A stretch of 64,000 nucleotides of DNA from Stenogyne calaminthoides (GCA_037126765.1 JBBCBC010000043.1:806001-870000), one strand, 5' to 3'; counted from the stretch's first letter, positions 1 to 11,643 are shown. Notes: generated from the letters alone by a model not told the origin. Program-made: numbers and translations.

Positions 1-115
1 TTAATTAGGTCATTGAATATAGTTGCCTGGACAATACTTCCCTAAAAACAAACATAAAGTTCCATGTTAGAAAAACAAAGATTAAAACATAACCTAGAAT
101 TAACAAACCTCGTGA

Positions 116-249
116 TCAAGTAAGAAGATCTTCAGAGATCTTCTGAATTTTTAAGTGAGTTTCTCTTGAAGTGTTTCTTGCTATTCCGACTTTGTTTGCC
201 CAATTATCTTCATAAGGCGATAATTCCCTTATAGGTGTGTTCTCTATAC
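116..249 (-). pseudogene. Exon-like piece with RPA1-type OB-fold start motif (tentative), copy A
   Basis: Reading the minus strand after an acceptor-like TTCAG (250-254), 44 codons stay open to a TGA. The start reads IENTPIRELSPYEDNW. The pattern P-I-x-x-L-x-P-Y-x-x-x-W resembles the opening strand of replication protein A large-subunit OB folds in plants. RPA-like genes are known passengers of plant Helitrons, and this piece lies on the Helitron's own sense strand. After the first 16 residues the resemblance fades, and no following exon is recognisable. It is a fragment at best. The alternative is a chance open stretch. Confidence 0.3.
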
Positions 250-3200
250 CTGAATTTTTTAAACAAATCTAATATAATTATTCTTTATTTTTTTTGGAGA
301 AAGCAAAAAAAAAAAAAAAAACAAACAAACCCAGACAGATATGAGTTTCAGAGACAAGTATTAAGAAAATAGCTTGCACATGACATTGGTCTGCATTTTC
401 AAGATTAAAGGAATCACCAAAAAAATGTGATTTATGCTACACGACACATAGAACACATACCATCTTACAAACATCTATGTATATCTCCGTATATTCTCTA
501 AATTTCAGAGTCAACACAAAAAATAGATAAATAGATAAAGAAGTAAAAAAGTGCACTTTAATATTATTTATAGAAATTTCCATATTGCTTGAAGATAAAT
601 AAAACTGTAATATGCCATAAATTATATCGTAAGCATGTTCCTTCTATTGTACGTATTGTTGTTCCTTTTTTCTTGTAAGTTGTTCCGTTGTTGATGTCCA
701 ACCAAGATTTTTGAGTTAATATAGTGAAGGTAAAGAAATTATAGGTATATAAATAGTGTATTTGAAATCTTATGGGTTATTAACTGTAATGCACAATTAT
801 TACAACATTTACTGCTATAAATAATGTTTTAGAACGTGAGAGGGTATATGTTTCTAAGATAAGTGTCATTTAATCATTTCATTATAATGAGCATATATAA
901 AGACAAACCAAAATTAAGGATTGGAAAAAATAAAATTGGATACACATAAGATGCTACAGACACAATCCTGGATTCAATCCTTTATATTTTCTATAAAAGT
1001 TAAAAATAATAATCAAGTTCAGTGAAATGTGAAATTTGAAAATTCAGGTCTTAATTTGCAGAAATGAAGATGGAAAATGAAAGATTAATGAAAATACTAA
1101 TCAGGTGTATTTTCAGGATAGTTGTCATTCAATGGTGCTTGCATTACACATTTTAAACCTTATCTTAGTGTATTCCGAGTAACAAATCTCTCTTAATCAA
1201 CTTTTCATAAATATTAATATTTTAAATTGTATCAGTAACATAATAAGAAAATAATTAAAACCCTTTAAAAATAATATATTGAAGCAACAACATATTGGAA
1301 AGGAAAGAGAAAAACCTGGGGAGATAGAGCGAAAATTTGGCATGATAGCTTTCATATCGCTACAGCAAGGAGTTTACCAGTTTCCCAAATAAGTTATGGG
1401 AAAAAAATCTTTGCTTTTGTTGGCATGCCAGCTTTCGTATCGCCACAACAAGGAGTTCCGCCACCTGCTACAATATGTCGTTTTTTTAACTCAGTGGTCT
1501 ATTACTTGAAAATTGTTAGACCACAATGAGAGCAAGACAAAAACACGCTTATTGCACTTGGAATTACATAATAATTAACAATGTATACTAATGTCTCATT
1601 ATAAATTAATATAAATAATACCTCAGAACCAATGTAGCCATTGGCACTAAGATTCTGGACATTATTTTTTCCAATCCTTGAGATCCCTGGAGCAAAAAGA
1701 AGCAACATAAGCTCTACAAATGCTTCTTAAACATTGGATTCTTGACTTCATCCTATAAATTAATAATTTATTAATTTGATTTTTCATAATTAATTACGGT
1801 AAAATAAAAGATCACTGCAAAGATACTAAACAACTCCTCGCCTATTTATCTGGTCTTCATATTGCTTACCATCATCCCAGTTTATCGCTTTCATAACTAT
1901 TGTCAACAATTCAAAACTACATGAGAAGAGTTTGTTGGTTTTAGTTTGTCCGATCAAAATAGAGAGAGAGAGAGAGAGAGTCTTCTAAACCAATAATTTG
2001 TATTAACCAACTTGCCAAAATAAAAATAGAACAAATAAATTAACCAGATCATATTTGAAATTCATTTGGTTGACACCATATGCAGAAAGCATCATCTGAA
2101 GTTGCCACAGAAAATTGTTTTGACACACAAGTATTCAAGTACATGTTATAAATGTCTATGACTCTATATATGTCAAAAAATTATCTAAACCTAATTCAAG
2201 TTTGTCTGAAGCAAAAAATACCTTGTCGAGACTGACAGAGCAAAGTGATGACTTGACAATATTCACAACTTAGCACACACCATCACTGCACATTTTAAAT
2301 AAAAAAAAAAAGGAAAAATGGGACATAATTATAACACACTTTATTCATAAATAAAAAAGAAGAATACAACAAAGAAGAAACAAAGCAAAGCCGTCTCAAA
2401 CTCCAACGCAAAAAACTCTACTTTTTCGTTTAGTAAAGACCTAACCTCATAACATAGGAAAAACAAAAAATAATCTCAAATAAAGTTCATAATTGGTTCT
2501 TTTCTTTATTTATTATCAGTCCATGTTCCAACTGATCCAAAGAAAAACTTTTAGAATTTCAGTCTTTTTAACAATTTCGAATAAAAATAAAGCACCATTT
2601 ACCATATACCAGCCTACAAATTCCATAAAACATGCAATAAAACCATAAATTTCATCCTTTTTGGGGTGGATTAACAAAAACAAACGCAGATCACACATGG
2701 AAAAAAAAAAAAAAACGCGGATCATTCCATACGTAAATTCAATTGTATCAGTAACATATTAAGAAATTAAATAAAAACACTTTAAAGATTTATAAACTAA
2801 AGCAACAACAACTGAAAGGAAAGAGAAAACCTGGGGAAATAGGGTGGAAATTTGGTGTTGGCATGACAACTTCCGTATCGCCACGGCAAGGAGTTCAGCC
2901 CTAATGTTTCCGGCGGTCTCCATTTTGCAACCCCTCGGATGACTCTCCCACGCCTATGCCACTGTAATTCACCCCACCCTCACGCTTCCCTCAATTTCAA
3001 ATTTTCGCCCCCATGTTTTTCATATTCCCCTGCTAATCTACTAAAATTACAAATAAATGCAAGGAAATAAATATTTATTCATCAACTAAATATACAGTCA
3101 TCAAAGCTAGATCAAGTGCACGTCTCAACTGGAAAAAAATTAACAAAATACAACCTAAATCAATATTTGTATGAAATAAGGTCAAAAATCCATTAACAAA

Positions 3201-3439
3201 ATCAGGTTAATAATCTCAGACTCCTGCACTGACATTCGGTAGACATGCATATATCTTGTTTACGTTTTACGCTTTGCAATAACATTTAAGTAATGATCGT
3301 GGACAATGAATATAATTAATTAGGCAATAATTCTGGACCAAGTACTCAATTCTACATGAGTAACGCCAGAATCTAAATATATATTCTCCCTCTCTTCCAA
3401 TTTGATGTTCATTGTTCCCGTTTGGGATTTTTACACAAC
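250..3439. other. Helitron interior, no gene recognised
   Basis: This is AT-rich, multi-stop sequence on both strands. Open frames here (for example 1502-1708 and 2516-2725 on the minus strand) are short, have no recognisable motif, and change between copies A and B through indels. The stretch holds a perfect (AG)10 tract at 1961-1980 and poly(A) runs near 306-322 and 2700-2715. Confidence 0.6.
1961..1980. repeat. (AG)n microsatellite
   Basis: Ten AG units lie in the Helitron interior. The equivalent tract in copy B, near 39877-39894, is shorter, so the two copies differ in repeat number. Confidence 0.9.
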
Positions 3440-3444
3440 ATTCT

Positions 3445-3724
3445 TGTTAGGGAAGTTAAATAAAATAATTAATTTCATACCTCTCTACAAGTTCGGACTT
3501 TTAGATGAGACGAAATTCTTTCATGGTATCAAAGCCTTCAGGCTTACGCCCACGTCCTGGGTTCGATTCCCGTTGAAAGCAACTCCACCCATATTAAATT
3601 GTTCACTCGATGGGTCTCCTCCCAATGAAGGAGTAAGAGAACTTAGCCCACGAGTGAGGGGAGTGTTAGGGAAATCAAATACTCTCTACAAGTTCGGACT
3701 TTTAGATGAGACAGAATTCTTTCA
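3445..3724 (+). mobile_element. TRIM (terminal-repeat retrotransposon in miniature), copy A
   Basis: A 280-bp element has all the parts of an LTR retrotransposon except genes. The left LTR (3445-3523) starts TGTTAGGGAAG and ends CTTTCA. The primer-binding site TGGTATCAAAGC (3524-3535) resembles the initiator-tRNA-Met site and follows directly. A purine-rich tract (GTGAGGGGAG) lies just before the right LTR (3664-3724), which also starts TGTTAGGGAA and ends CTTTCA. The right LTR is about 18 bases shorter because of an internal deletion. Identical 5-bp target duplications ATTCT flank it at 3440-3444 and 3725-3729. It inserted into the Helitron before the A/B duplication, because copy B has it at the same bases. 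Confidence 0.88.
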
Positions 3725-3729
3725 ATTCT

Positions 3730-4880
3730 CAATTTAACATGACAGTATTATAATGTCATGAAATTGAATTGGGATGAAGGAGTACGAAAGTGAGAGAATA
3801 TTCGACCTTAATTACTCATTACATATTTGAACTGGTGTTTGTGATAAGATCATGAAAAATGAGGGTTAAGTAGTATAAACCACGTGCTTCTACTTATCAT
3901 TTTAATGGAAACATGTCATACCCATCAAAGCAAATGATCTCACACAAGATATCCCAAAATAAAAGGAGTCATGTTATTTTAAATATACATATTTTTAGTT
4001 TTATTACAATTTTAATAAGTTGTCAATTTTTTACTTACATATGGAAATCCCATTCTGATTCTTAGTATGTGTGTGATCAGTGAGCACATGCATATTTTAA
4101 AAACTCCATGTTGTTTTTTCATATTGGGATACTTTGTTCATTGTTAAAATTACGATTAATTCCTAACATCTCCTAGCAACCATCGGCAATATCGAGAACC
4201 CAACTTTATAATTAAAATTGCCAATTATTAAGGAGAATTAACTGGACCAAAGAGTACCTTTTTGCTTCAATAATTGGAAGGCGGACAACAATAAGCTCAC
4301 TAAATAGCCCAACTATTTCTCTTCTCTTATAATATGCTCTGCTTGAACACAAGAAATGATAATATCATGATTAATTAATAAAGAGTAAAACCATTGAATT
4401 AAAATCTTATAATTATGAACTCAAATCCTTTATTTTACCCAATAGCCTCCTGAAACTCTATATAAATGAATATAACAAAGCAACAGAGCATTAAAGAATA
4501 TTGCGTACATCAAATTTCAACAAAATAGCATAATAATAAAGGTTATAATTGATCCATACATGAATCTGGCAGCCCATGATGAGAAAGGGATATTAATCTA
4601 ACGAAAATAACGAACACAAAGCATACACAACCAACACAAAAGAATAATTTTGTCAATGTACACCTGACTTTGATTATTTCTTAATGTACACCTGACTCTG
4701 AAAAGGAAAAAGAAAAAAAAACACTACGTTATTGCTACTATAAAAGACATAATCTAAAGAAAATCGAGGAATTTAGTTTTTACCTTGTAAATGGTGAAAT
4801 TAGTGTATCATGGCTCCAAGGATTTAATAAGCTGATTAAAAGCCTCAAACCATATCAAAAACATGTTTATAGTTTCTCAC
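3730..4880. other. Helitron interior, no gene recognised
   Basis: AT-rich sequence, nearly the same in block B (41649-42790). I see no motif-bearing reading frame. Homology with the truncated third copy starts near 4587 (44701 in block C). Confidence 0.5.
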
Positions 4881-4937
4881 CTTGCATACGGTGACAAAAA
4901 TATTTGTGGCTTCAAGAATTTTATACGCCTTCATAAT
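4881..4937 (-). pseudogene. Exon-like piece of an unidentified gene in the Helitron
   Basis: On the minus strand an acceptor (TTTTCCAG, rc of 4938-4945) is followed by exactly 19 codons, IMKAYKILEATNIFVTVCK, then a donor GTGAGAAAC. The open phase between a good acceptor and a good donor suggests a captured internal exon. An upstream minus-strand stretch around 5110-5290 reads HSDSRQSPARHQSFF and may be another exon of the same gene. I do not recognise the protein. The same sequence occurs in blocks B and C. Confidence 0.35.
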
Positions 4938-5740
4938 CTGGAAAACATCGGTACAAAGAAGCAAAATAAAAACCTGAAATCAAACATCGCAAACATACTA
5001 TTAACTTCTTAATCTTGAAGGCATCGGTAGCACAAACCTTAAAGCATAAAATAAACCATATGATATTCAAGGTTTCAATAAAACATGTTATCACCTTCAC
5101 CTTGATGCTTCACAGCATCGATACTAAGGAAGAAGCTCTGATGTCTAGCGGGAGATTGCCGTGAATCAGAATGATCAACAACTCCTTTCATATAAAAAAT
5201 GTATGAAATCATATATTTCTGCAGTTATCTTATTACAGTCAGATTTACTTCCAAAAAAATTTGGAATCCAGGCAAAGCAATTTCATGGAGAGGCATAATG
5301 TAGTAGCAAAAGGTTTCCCATAAAAATTTAGAACCTTATTTTACGATATTATCATAGAAACATTCAATAGTGTGTGGGGAGGGGAGATGTTTATAGATAT
5401 TTGCAAGTCAGGTAAGAAATCTAAAATACCTTTATTGAGAGTTGTACGTGAATGTTCTCTTCTCCTAGATAGAAGAAGATAGATGACTAATTTAACTATT
5501 AAGAGCTGGAGATTATGACATCATTCATAACCAGAAAACTCAGCCCCTTTGTTTTGCTCAAGATTTGTAATCTTTCTTTGGATGAAAATCAAAGGAACCA
5601 AATGTGATGTGTTTATTCTTCTTCAGATTTAGCTGCAGAAAAACAAAATTATACGAAATACATTAAGGACAAACGGCCACCCATAGTCCTATTGATTAAT
5701 GTGTATAAATGCATAATTTTTATGGTTCTTTACTTATCAG

Positions 5741-5884
5741 AGTGTTGCTAGAGGCATCCTTGGTTTGATTGTTGCAATGCTGGTTGAAATACTTGTCTTT
5801 ATTCTTCGATCATCTGATCTCGTTGGTCGAACCCATTCTTCCACTTCTCATCCTTCCAATCTGAAGATAAAGAAGAATCAATAG
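5741..5884 (+). pseudogene. Captured last exon with a membrane segment, possibly VMA12/TMEM199-like, copy A
   Basis: After the acceptor TTTACTTATCAG, 47 codons run to TAG. They begin SVARGILGLIVAMLVEIL and end in a Ser/Thr-rich basic tail, NLKIKKNQ. The hydrophobic stretch GILGLIVAMLVEILVFIL is a likely transmembrane helix, followed by Arg. The shape (short helix with an internal Glu, Ser-rich tail, KKNQ end) recalls the C-terminus of plant ER factors for V-ATPase assembly (VMA12/TMEM199 type). This is from memory of the family, not a search. The exon lies antisense to the Helitron, as captured fragments often do. No upstream exon of the same gene is visible. Copies lie at 43613-43757 (with one extra G) and 45831-45974. 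Confidence 0.4.
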
Positions 5885-5906
5885 CAAGGTTTATATTAAG
5901 GTTTTT

Positions 5907-6287
5907 TTGTTTTTAAGGCCAATTGCTATAATATTTCATTCGTCCTCTACTCCAATTTTCAATAATCCTAATTTTTCAAACTCATTCACCTTCACATTAT
6001 CTGCATCCGAATCTCGAGTCTTCTCCCAAGATCTCAGCAACGTGAGGCGGCCGTGTGCAACCACGTTGGAAGGAGACGTGGATGAGCCTTCCCTCGAGCC
6101 GTCGTGGTCCCGCCGTTTCACCGCTCTACAGCCGCCGCCACGCCTTCCCCTCCCTCAAGCGCCTTCCCCTCACTGGAGTCAGTTGGCGGCGGCAGCCTCG
6201 TCGTTCCACTTACCTTCGTCCGAGTTTGTCGTAGGCGTTTCACTTTTTATCAACCGAATAGGCGTAGATATGTTTATGGATTGTTAG
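5907..6287. pseudogene. GC-rich exon-like fragment in the Helitron 5' region, copy A
   Basis: GC content rises sharply at about 6010-6240 against the AT-rich surroundings. Plus-strand frames of 126 and 63 codons and a minus-strand frame of 61 codons (5936-6121) are open, all of low complexity (Pro, Ser and Arg rich). None shows a domain. The composition looks like a captured 5' UTR or first exon of a plant gene. The three copies in the window break the frames differently: copy B (43780-44169) has indels, while copy C (45997-46377) gives the same protein as A. Confidence 0.3.
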
Positions 6288-6377
6288 GGGTCTAAATTAC
6301 ACAGGATAAAGGTTTGGAGGGGTAGAATGGTCCAAAAATATTTCTCAAAGGCTTCTCACTTTTTAATATGGTATGGA

Positions 6378-6595
6378 TGATTCAGGCGGGAGTTGGCGTT
6401 TGATAGGATTTTATGGTTTCCCGGAGGTTAATCGTAGGAAGAATTCGTGGGATCTGTTACGTCGTTTATCTCATGAGTCGAATTTTCCTTGGATAGTGAT
6501 AGGCAACTTTAATGATATTCTCACGCCACGATGAGAAAAATGGAGGTGTTCCGAGATAAAACTGGATGTATAATGGTTTTTGAGAGACAATTAAT
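6378..6595 (+). pseudogene. LINE (L1-type) endonuclease fragment, copy A
   Basis: Directly after the Helitron end the plus strand encodes DSGGSWRLIGFYGFPE, then SWDLLRRL and PWIVIGNFNDIL, then a stop. This is the middle of a plant L1 endonuclease/exonuclease/phosphatase domain (WR-x-GFYG-x-P, then GDFN). The usual catalytic GDFN reads GNFN. The fragment ends near 6595, where the LTR-like sequence begins. Its upstream half appears only in block B (36600-37501), on the far side of the Helitron. Confidence 0.75.
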
Positions 6596-7664
6596 TCCTG
6601 GAATTTAGAATTAATCTACGCGTAAACCGTATCTACATGCGCAAGGAAATAAAATGTTCACCATTAACAACGAACACGTAATTCCATAATTGAATACGTA
6701 TAAACATAAAGAAAGCGCTTTTTACATAAATGAAATCGCGATATTTCTCTACTATGGTATCCACGTAATCCTCAATCACGGACTTGCACGGATTTGCCAG
6801 TGTTGAATACCGAGATAAATTTGCTAGGAAAATTCTAACTCTAGATCTAATGGAGAGAATAATGAATTAATGTTATATGTGAATTCTCAATATCTCATAT
6901 ATATATAGGGGATCACCTTCACCTTGATGCTTCAATCATCGAACTTTTAAATCTTAAAAAAAATAACCTAATTTATTAAAATAAAATCCCTAATTTTATA
7001 AAATAAATTAAGCTAACCTAATTAGGAAATAAAATCCCTAATTTTATAAAATAAATCTCTTAAATTTATTTCTCATACATAAAATCTCTATGGATTTAAT
7101 TCTCATGTATATCAAATCTCTAAAATCAAAGGATTTGATTACATATATATTAAATCCTATAATAATATTCCATATATTATTATTGGGAATCCTATTTAAT
7201 TAAATCTAATTTAATTAAATATTAATAAAAATTAATTCGAAATTAATCTATTATTAATTAATTCTCCATAAATTAAATATTAAATCCAATTTAACATTTA
7301 ATCAACCAACTATAACCACGTAAAGGAACTACTTGTTGTGTGACCCATAGGCCCTCATATATCGGCGTTAGTAGTAAAACTAACGGTCTTAATTGAACCC
7401 TAGACAATAAATCGATGACATTCTCAATATATGAGGTGCGTTTGAAACGGTTTCTGTTACGTCGTTTTTCTTTTTAAGGGAATTGATGCAACTACCGTAA
7501 TGATATTCAAGCTCGAAAACATGGACTATTACGATTTTCTCCTTTTCATTCAATCGTTTCACGAACACTGATTAAGTCTTGAACATGATGAAGTGTCTAT
7601 TCAAATAACTTAATCATATTATCTCTAATCACTAATTCACTAATCTGATTTGGGCTTGGAGAGT
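6596..7664. mobile_element. LTR-like sequence interrupting the LINE, copy A
   Basis: In block C this stretch starts TGTTGGAATTTAGA right after the LINE fragment, the usual start of a copia-type LTR. It contains AT-rich sequence with repeated AAATCCCTAATTTTATAAAAT blocks, then ends where the CACTA terminus begins. No PBS, PPT or second LTR is seen, and no matching CA end. It is either a solo LTR or an LTR truncated by the CACTA insertion. Copy A here is about 200 bp longer than copy C (46684-47540). Confidence 0.4.
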
Positions 7665-7984
7665 CACGTTAAAAAAATAACCTTTGAGAGCGGTTATAAT
7701 AGCTCTCCAAATAAAAATGATTGTCCAAGCTTGGGCAATTTAATGATAAAAAAATCGATGTCCAAGATATTACACTAAGACAACGGTTTTTAAATCGATT
7801 CTAACCTACCTAAGAAAGGTTTTTGTAACCGCATTCCAAGCTTCCACTTTAGGCGGCAAATTTGTAACCGTTGTCCAAATCACTTCATATTCACTTGGAC
7901 AAATGTTCAAAACCATGTGTCCAACCTTTTTTTTAATTTATATATATAAATACACTTGGACAAATTGTTTTTTAACAATTTAAT

Positions 7985-8056
<72 letters not shown>
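7985..8056. repeat. (TA)n microsatellite
   Basis: About 36 TA units lie in the CACTA 3' region. The block C equivalent (about 47752-47780) is far shorter. Open frames across it encode only YIYIYI repeats and are not genes. Confidence 0.95.
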
Positions 8057-8057
<1 letters not shown>

Positions 8058-8354
8058 TTTAAATTTATATTTTTAAAATCCTGTTTATATAAAACCAAAA
8101 CCAAAACCAAAACCAAAACTAAAAATCAAATTTTATACCACACGATAATATATATACGTCCAATACCAAAACATCAAATAAATTAATAAATGCATACACA
8201 TCATGAAATAAATATCCGTCCAATACAACAAATTAAAACATTCATGAAGTATATGAATACAAATATATATATATATATATATAAGTAATATGCTACCAAA
8301 AGTTATCTCACTCTATCTATAATTATACAAGAATCGATTGTAAAGGTACCCTGT

Positions 8355-11300
8355 TCAATCCATTTTCCATTTGTTCATTCTTTGTTTGGAGTAAGACTTG
8401 ACCGGACGATCATAGACAAACTGCAAACAACGATCAATTAATCAATATAGTTAGATATATAGTATGAATTTTTATTCAATTAATAATAATTTAAATAAAT
8501 CAATAAATTGACTTACGTTGATAGAACCACATTCGTTTGAGAAGCGTATTATATATCTTCAATATAACAACACACAAAATGTCCACAAAGATCACTATAT
8601 CTCGTTGTCTCGATACCTGTTGATTAGCAATATAATCACGTATTACAATTATAATTATTTTATATTAATTTGATAACTTAATAAATTAAATTTACCTTAA
8701 CATTATTCCAGCTCACTTTATTGAATTTAGCTCTTGAGCCTTGATTAGGAAGGCGACTCCGATACATCATCATCACACTATTATTATTAGAATTAAAAAA
8801 TAAAGTTAGATTAAATATGCATAATTTTAATAAGTAAAACAAATCATTATATTATAATATTAAAAATGAACTTATGCTTCCATGTGCGAAGTGAGATCGT
8901 CGATTTGAAGCAACCCATTCGCAAAATGGATCCATAAAATACACACTTAATGTGATCATATTTATGGCGACCAAGACCCAATGATTCCTATATTATATTA
9001 AGAATATTAAAATTAATCAGAATTTAGCATATGTGCAAATATCATATATATTATGAATATAAATTTTAACGAAATGTTTATTGTACTCACCCCACATTTG
9101 TTGGCCAAAAAATGAGATGATCTCTGTCAGTATAACTCAGCATATGAGAAACTAACCACTCCATGGTTTGTGCCCTATCAGCCATTAAGCAAGACACTTG
9201 GGGGGAGACGAAGGAATACATTCCACATGCTCGAGGATCTCTGGAGAGATATACCTCACCCAAATATCTTTAACCAACATATATACGCTAATTAATATTT
9301 AATTTGAAAATTAAACTATATAGAAAGTAAATACTGAGAATTAATTAGTAAACACATACCTGAGGTATAAGGTTATGCTCGTTTTCACTCAACCACCGGT
9401 CGCTTCACGACTTCAATCACATGCTCCCGAGCGATGTATTCTTCAATAGAATTTCGATGAAAGTAAGCATTCATAGGAACTGTGATCATATCGAAATCAG
9501 AGGACTCCACTATCACTTGCACCGTGTTCATGCGACGTGTCGTAATCTAAGTCTCGACAAGGGATAACCAAGTCTGCGATCACCAATAGTGGAGTCTCTG
9601 TGAGGTTGTCTCCTACTCATTGGGTCATGCGACACCCTTTGATTTACAGGCTTTTTGTGGTGTCGTAGGTTTCTCAATCAATTTGCAACATTATTTAGAA
9701 CGACAAATAAGATAATGAACTTTAATAACACATATTAAATTTACCTTCATGGTGAGAGAGACCAAGTTGGTCGGCCATTCGATGAAGTGCCCGATTGTTG
9801 TTCATTGTGGCGGCATCATCAATTGGTTTAGCAATCAGAATCCTCTTCTCCGATTATGGGTACATCGAGCGTGACCCTCCACGAAACCGGGGAGTGATGG
9901 GACTACCATGAATAACTCCATCGGAGTTATTGAGCAACGTTCTGTAGCCACCAACCGGTAGGATCCTCCAAATAAAGGTAGCATGAGGCTCGTTATTTGT
10001 TTGAATAAGATATTTAGTTAGAAATTTTTAATATATATATTAGTCTTTAATTAAAATAAATGTGAGACACATCCGATACTGGCGGGACGTCGTTTTGAAG
10101 TGCCTCAATAAAATCATCCCTAGCATTAGCGAAAATATAGCATCGGCGACACTATTTTCACAAATTTTGCTCCACTCGAGATATTCCGTGATGCGACCGT
10201 CTCTCGGACTTCATTTGTTCCAACTCTTTAACCATCCGGGAAACTTGTTCGAAAAGTATACCCACCATATTCATGGCTTGAAGAGCAGGTAAAATGGCCA
10301 ATGATGACTTCACACGCCGGTCAACACTCAAGTAGCGGTCGGGATGCTCCTTATGACCTATAGCCCGTCCCAAGTAGATCATCGGTACCAACAAAGCGGA
10401 TGTCTTGGGCCATGGTCTGGATATCTCGCTCTGAATTACAAAAAAGATTATTATTTAATCATTTGTTTAGAAATAATAGTTTGTAATTCAAAGACAAATT
10501 AATGGATAGCTTACCCTTCTTCCGATGATAATGCGTCTTGCTGGAATCGAGAATATTCCCATCTCGAGTCTTTTCGGTAGTTTGAAATAACTCAAAGCAG
10601 TTAACAACAATGAGCTCACTCTCTCCAAATTTTTTTTTTCTTCTTTTCTACGATAGTCATTAACGTGTCCCCTTATTAGATATATTAAAAGTGAATATAT
10701 AAACAAAATTAAATGTTAGGATTTTGATCTCACCAGATTTTCTCTTATGCGTGCATAACCTTTGTTCGAGCCACGATATCGCCTCCCATCGATTTGGCTT
10801 GTTTACATTTTTCTCACTTCAGAACTTCACGATTGTAATAGAAATACGATAAACACTGAAAAGCATAGGGCATTAAATGATATTGATCAATTTTACCTGG
10901 AACTCATCATCCATAGATCGTCGCACAAACTCCTCCCAGTATGGGGCCACCGCAGGCAATTACGACGCCTCGGACTAGCCGAGTAAAGACCAAGATCCGG
11001 ATCTGGGTGGCTTGACTTCGACCAAAGCCCAAAAATTCTTGGCCAATACTCGACTATGATTTATTTGCTTCTTCTTTGAATAATCAAGGGCGAAATGTAT
11101 CAGACGCGCATATAACATAACAATGTAGTAAATTTAGTAATCATATATACAACAACTTTCAATAAGCATATATATAATTAACATACATAAAAGTTCATCC
11201 CATAATCTTTCTTTCAAAGAAGTCGGTTTGTCGCTACATCGGTCCTTGGATGGCAAAGACGATAGGGATATATCTTTGATGCGGCTCAAAGGTAGAAAAG

Positions 11301-11643
11301 ACAACTTCTCCGCTCTATTTACCGATTGGTGCACATACTCATTGAATGATAATTGCAATAACATATTATTTAATTAGATTCAACGATCAATCAATATAAT
11401 TACAATTTCAACTGTTCCAATTGTAATAAAATTACACTGCACTTGTTTCCCCTTGCTCTGAGCCCTCTTAATAGAAGACATCGTGATTATACCTCTACTG
11501 CGCTTATCCCCAGAGCTGCTAGTGGTGGGAGCAGAAGTGTCACCATGTCCCAAGTCATCAGTATGATCATAATCTCCACCATGATCTCCTAAATGTACTC
11601 CATCATCATCTCCATCATCTCCGGGATGTGGCAGATAAGACAT
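8355..11643 (-). pseudogene. CACTA second gene: Ptta/En-Spm transposase-like protein with C-terminal C48 (Ulp1) domain, copy A
   Basis: This is a multi-exon minus-strand gene. The first exon starts at the ATG at 11643 (MSYLPHPGDDGDDDG, acidic, then a basic KRSRG region). A middle exon holds the En/Spm-type KNRKQAKSMEARYRG-like block. The next holds IGHKEHPDR and a coiled-coil stretch, MVKELEQMKSERR (10158-10394). A DUF8039-like exon ends FIEWPTNLV in block C. The last exons are a C48 peptidase with INMITL-x-VYFMDP and CGHFVLLY (8530-8980). The final exon (8355-8420) ends SKQRMNKWKMD. Several exons contain indels relative to block C, so this copy is frame-broken or mis-sequenced. Confidence 0.65.

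Larger units (their letters stand above)
1..6377 (-). mobile_element. Helitron, copy A (3' end outside the window)
   Basis: This is the same sequence as the complete Helitron at 37502-44251, but it enters the window about 410 bases inside the element's 3' end. The 5' terminus, read on the minus strand, starts TCCATACCATATTAAAAAG at 6377, and the host T follows at 6378. A start of TC plus an AT-rich motif is usual for plant Helitrons. I see no Rep/helicase coding sequence, so the element is non-autonomous. It carries a TRIM (3445-3724), an (AG)n tract and several exon-like pieces (116-249, 4881-4937, 5741-5884, 5907-6287). The Helitron call rests on the junctions seen in copy B. The sequence cannot tell whether A is a separate locus or the same locus assembled twice. 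Confidence 0.65.

Noticed and set aside
3524..3580. tRNA gene suggested by GGTATC and GGGTTCGATTCCCG
   Set aside because: No cloverleaf forms. The first motif is a retrotransposon PBS inside a TRIM.
4715..4730. CACTAC near poly(A) as a CACTA terminus
   Set aside because: Isolated hexamer inside the Helitron, with no subterminal repeats or partner.
7907..8186. Open frames encoding YIYIYI on both strands
   Set aside because: They are translations of a (TA)n microsatellite.
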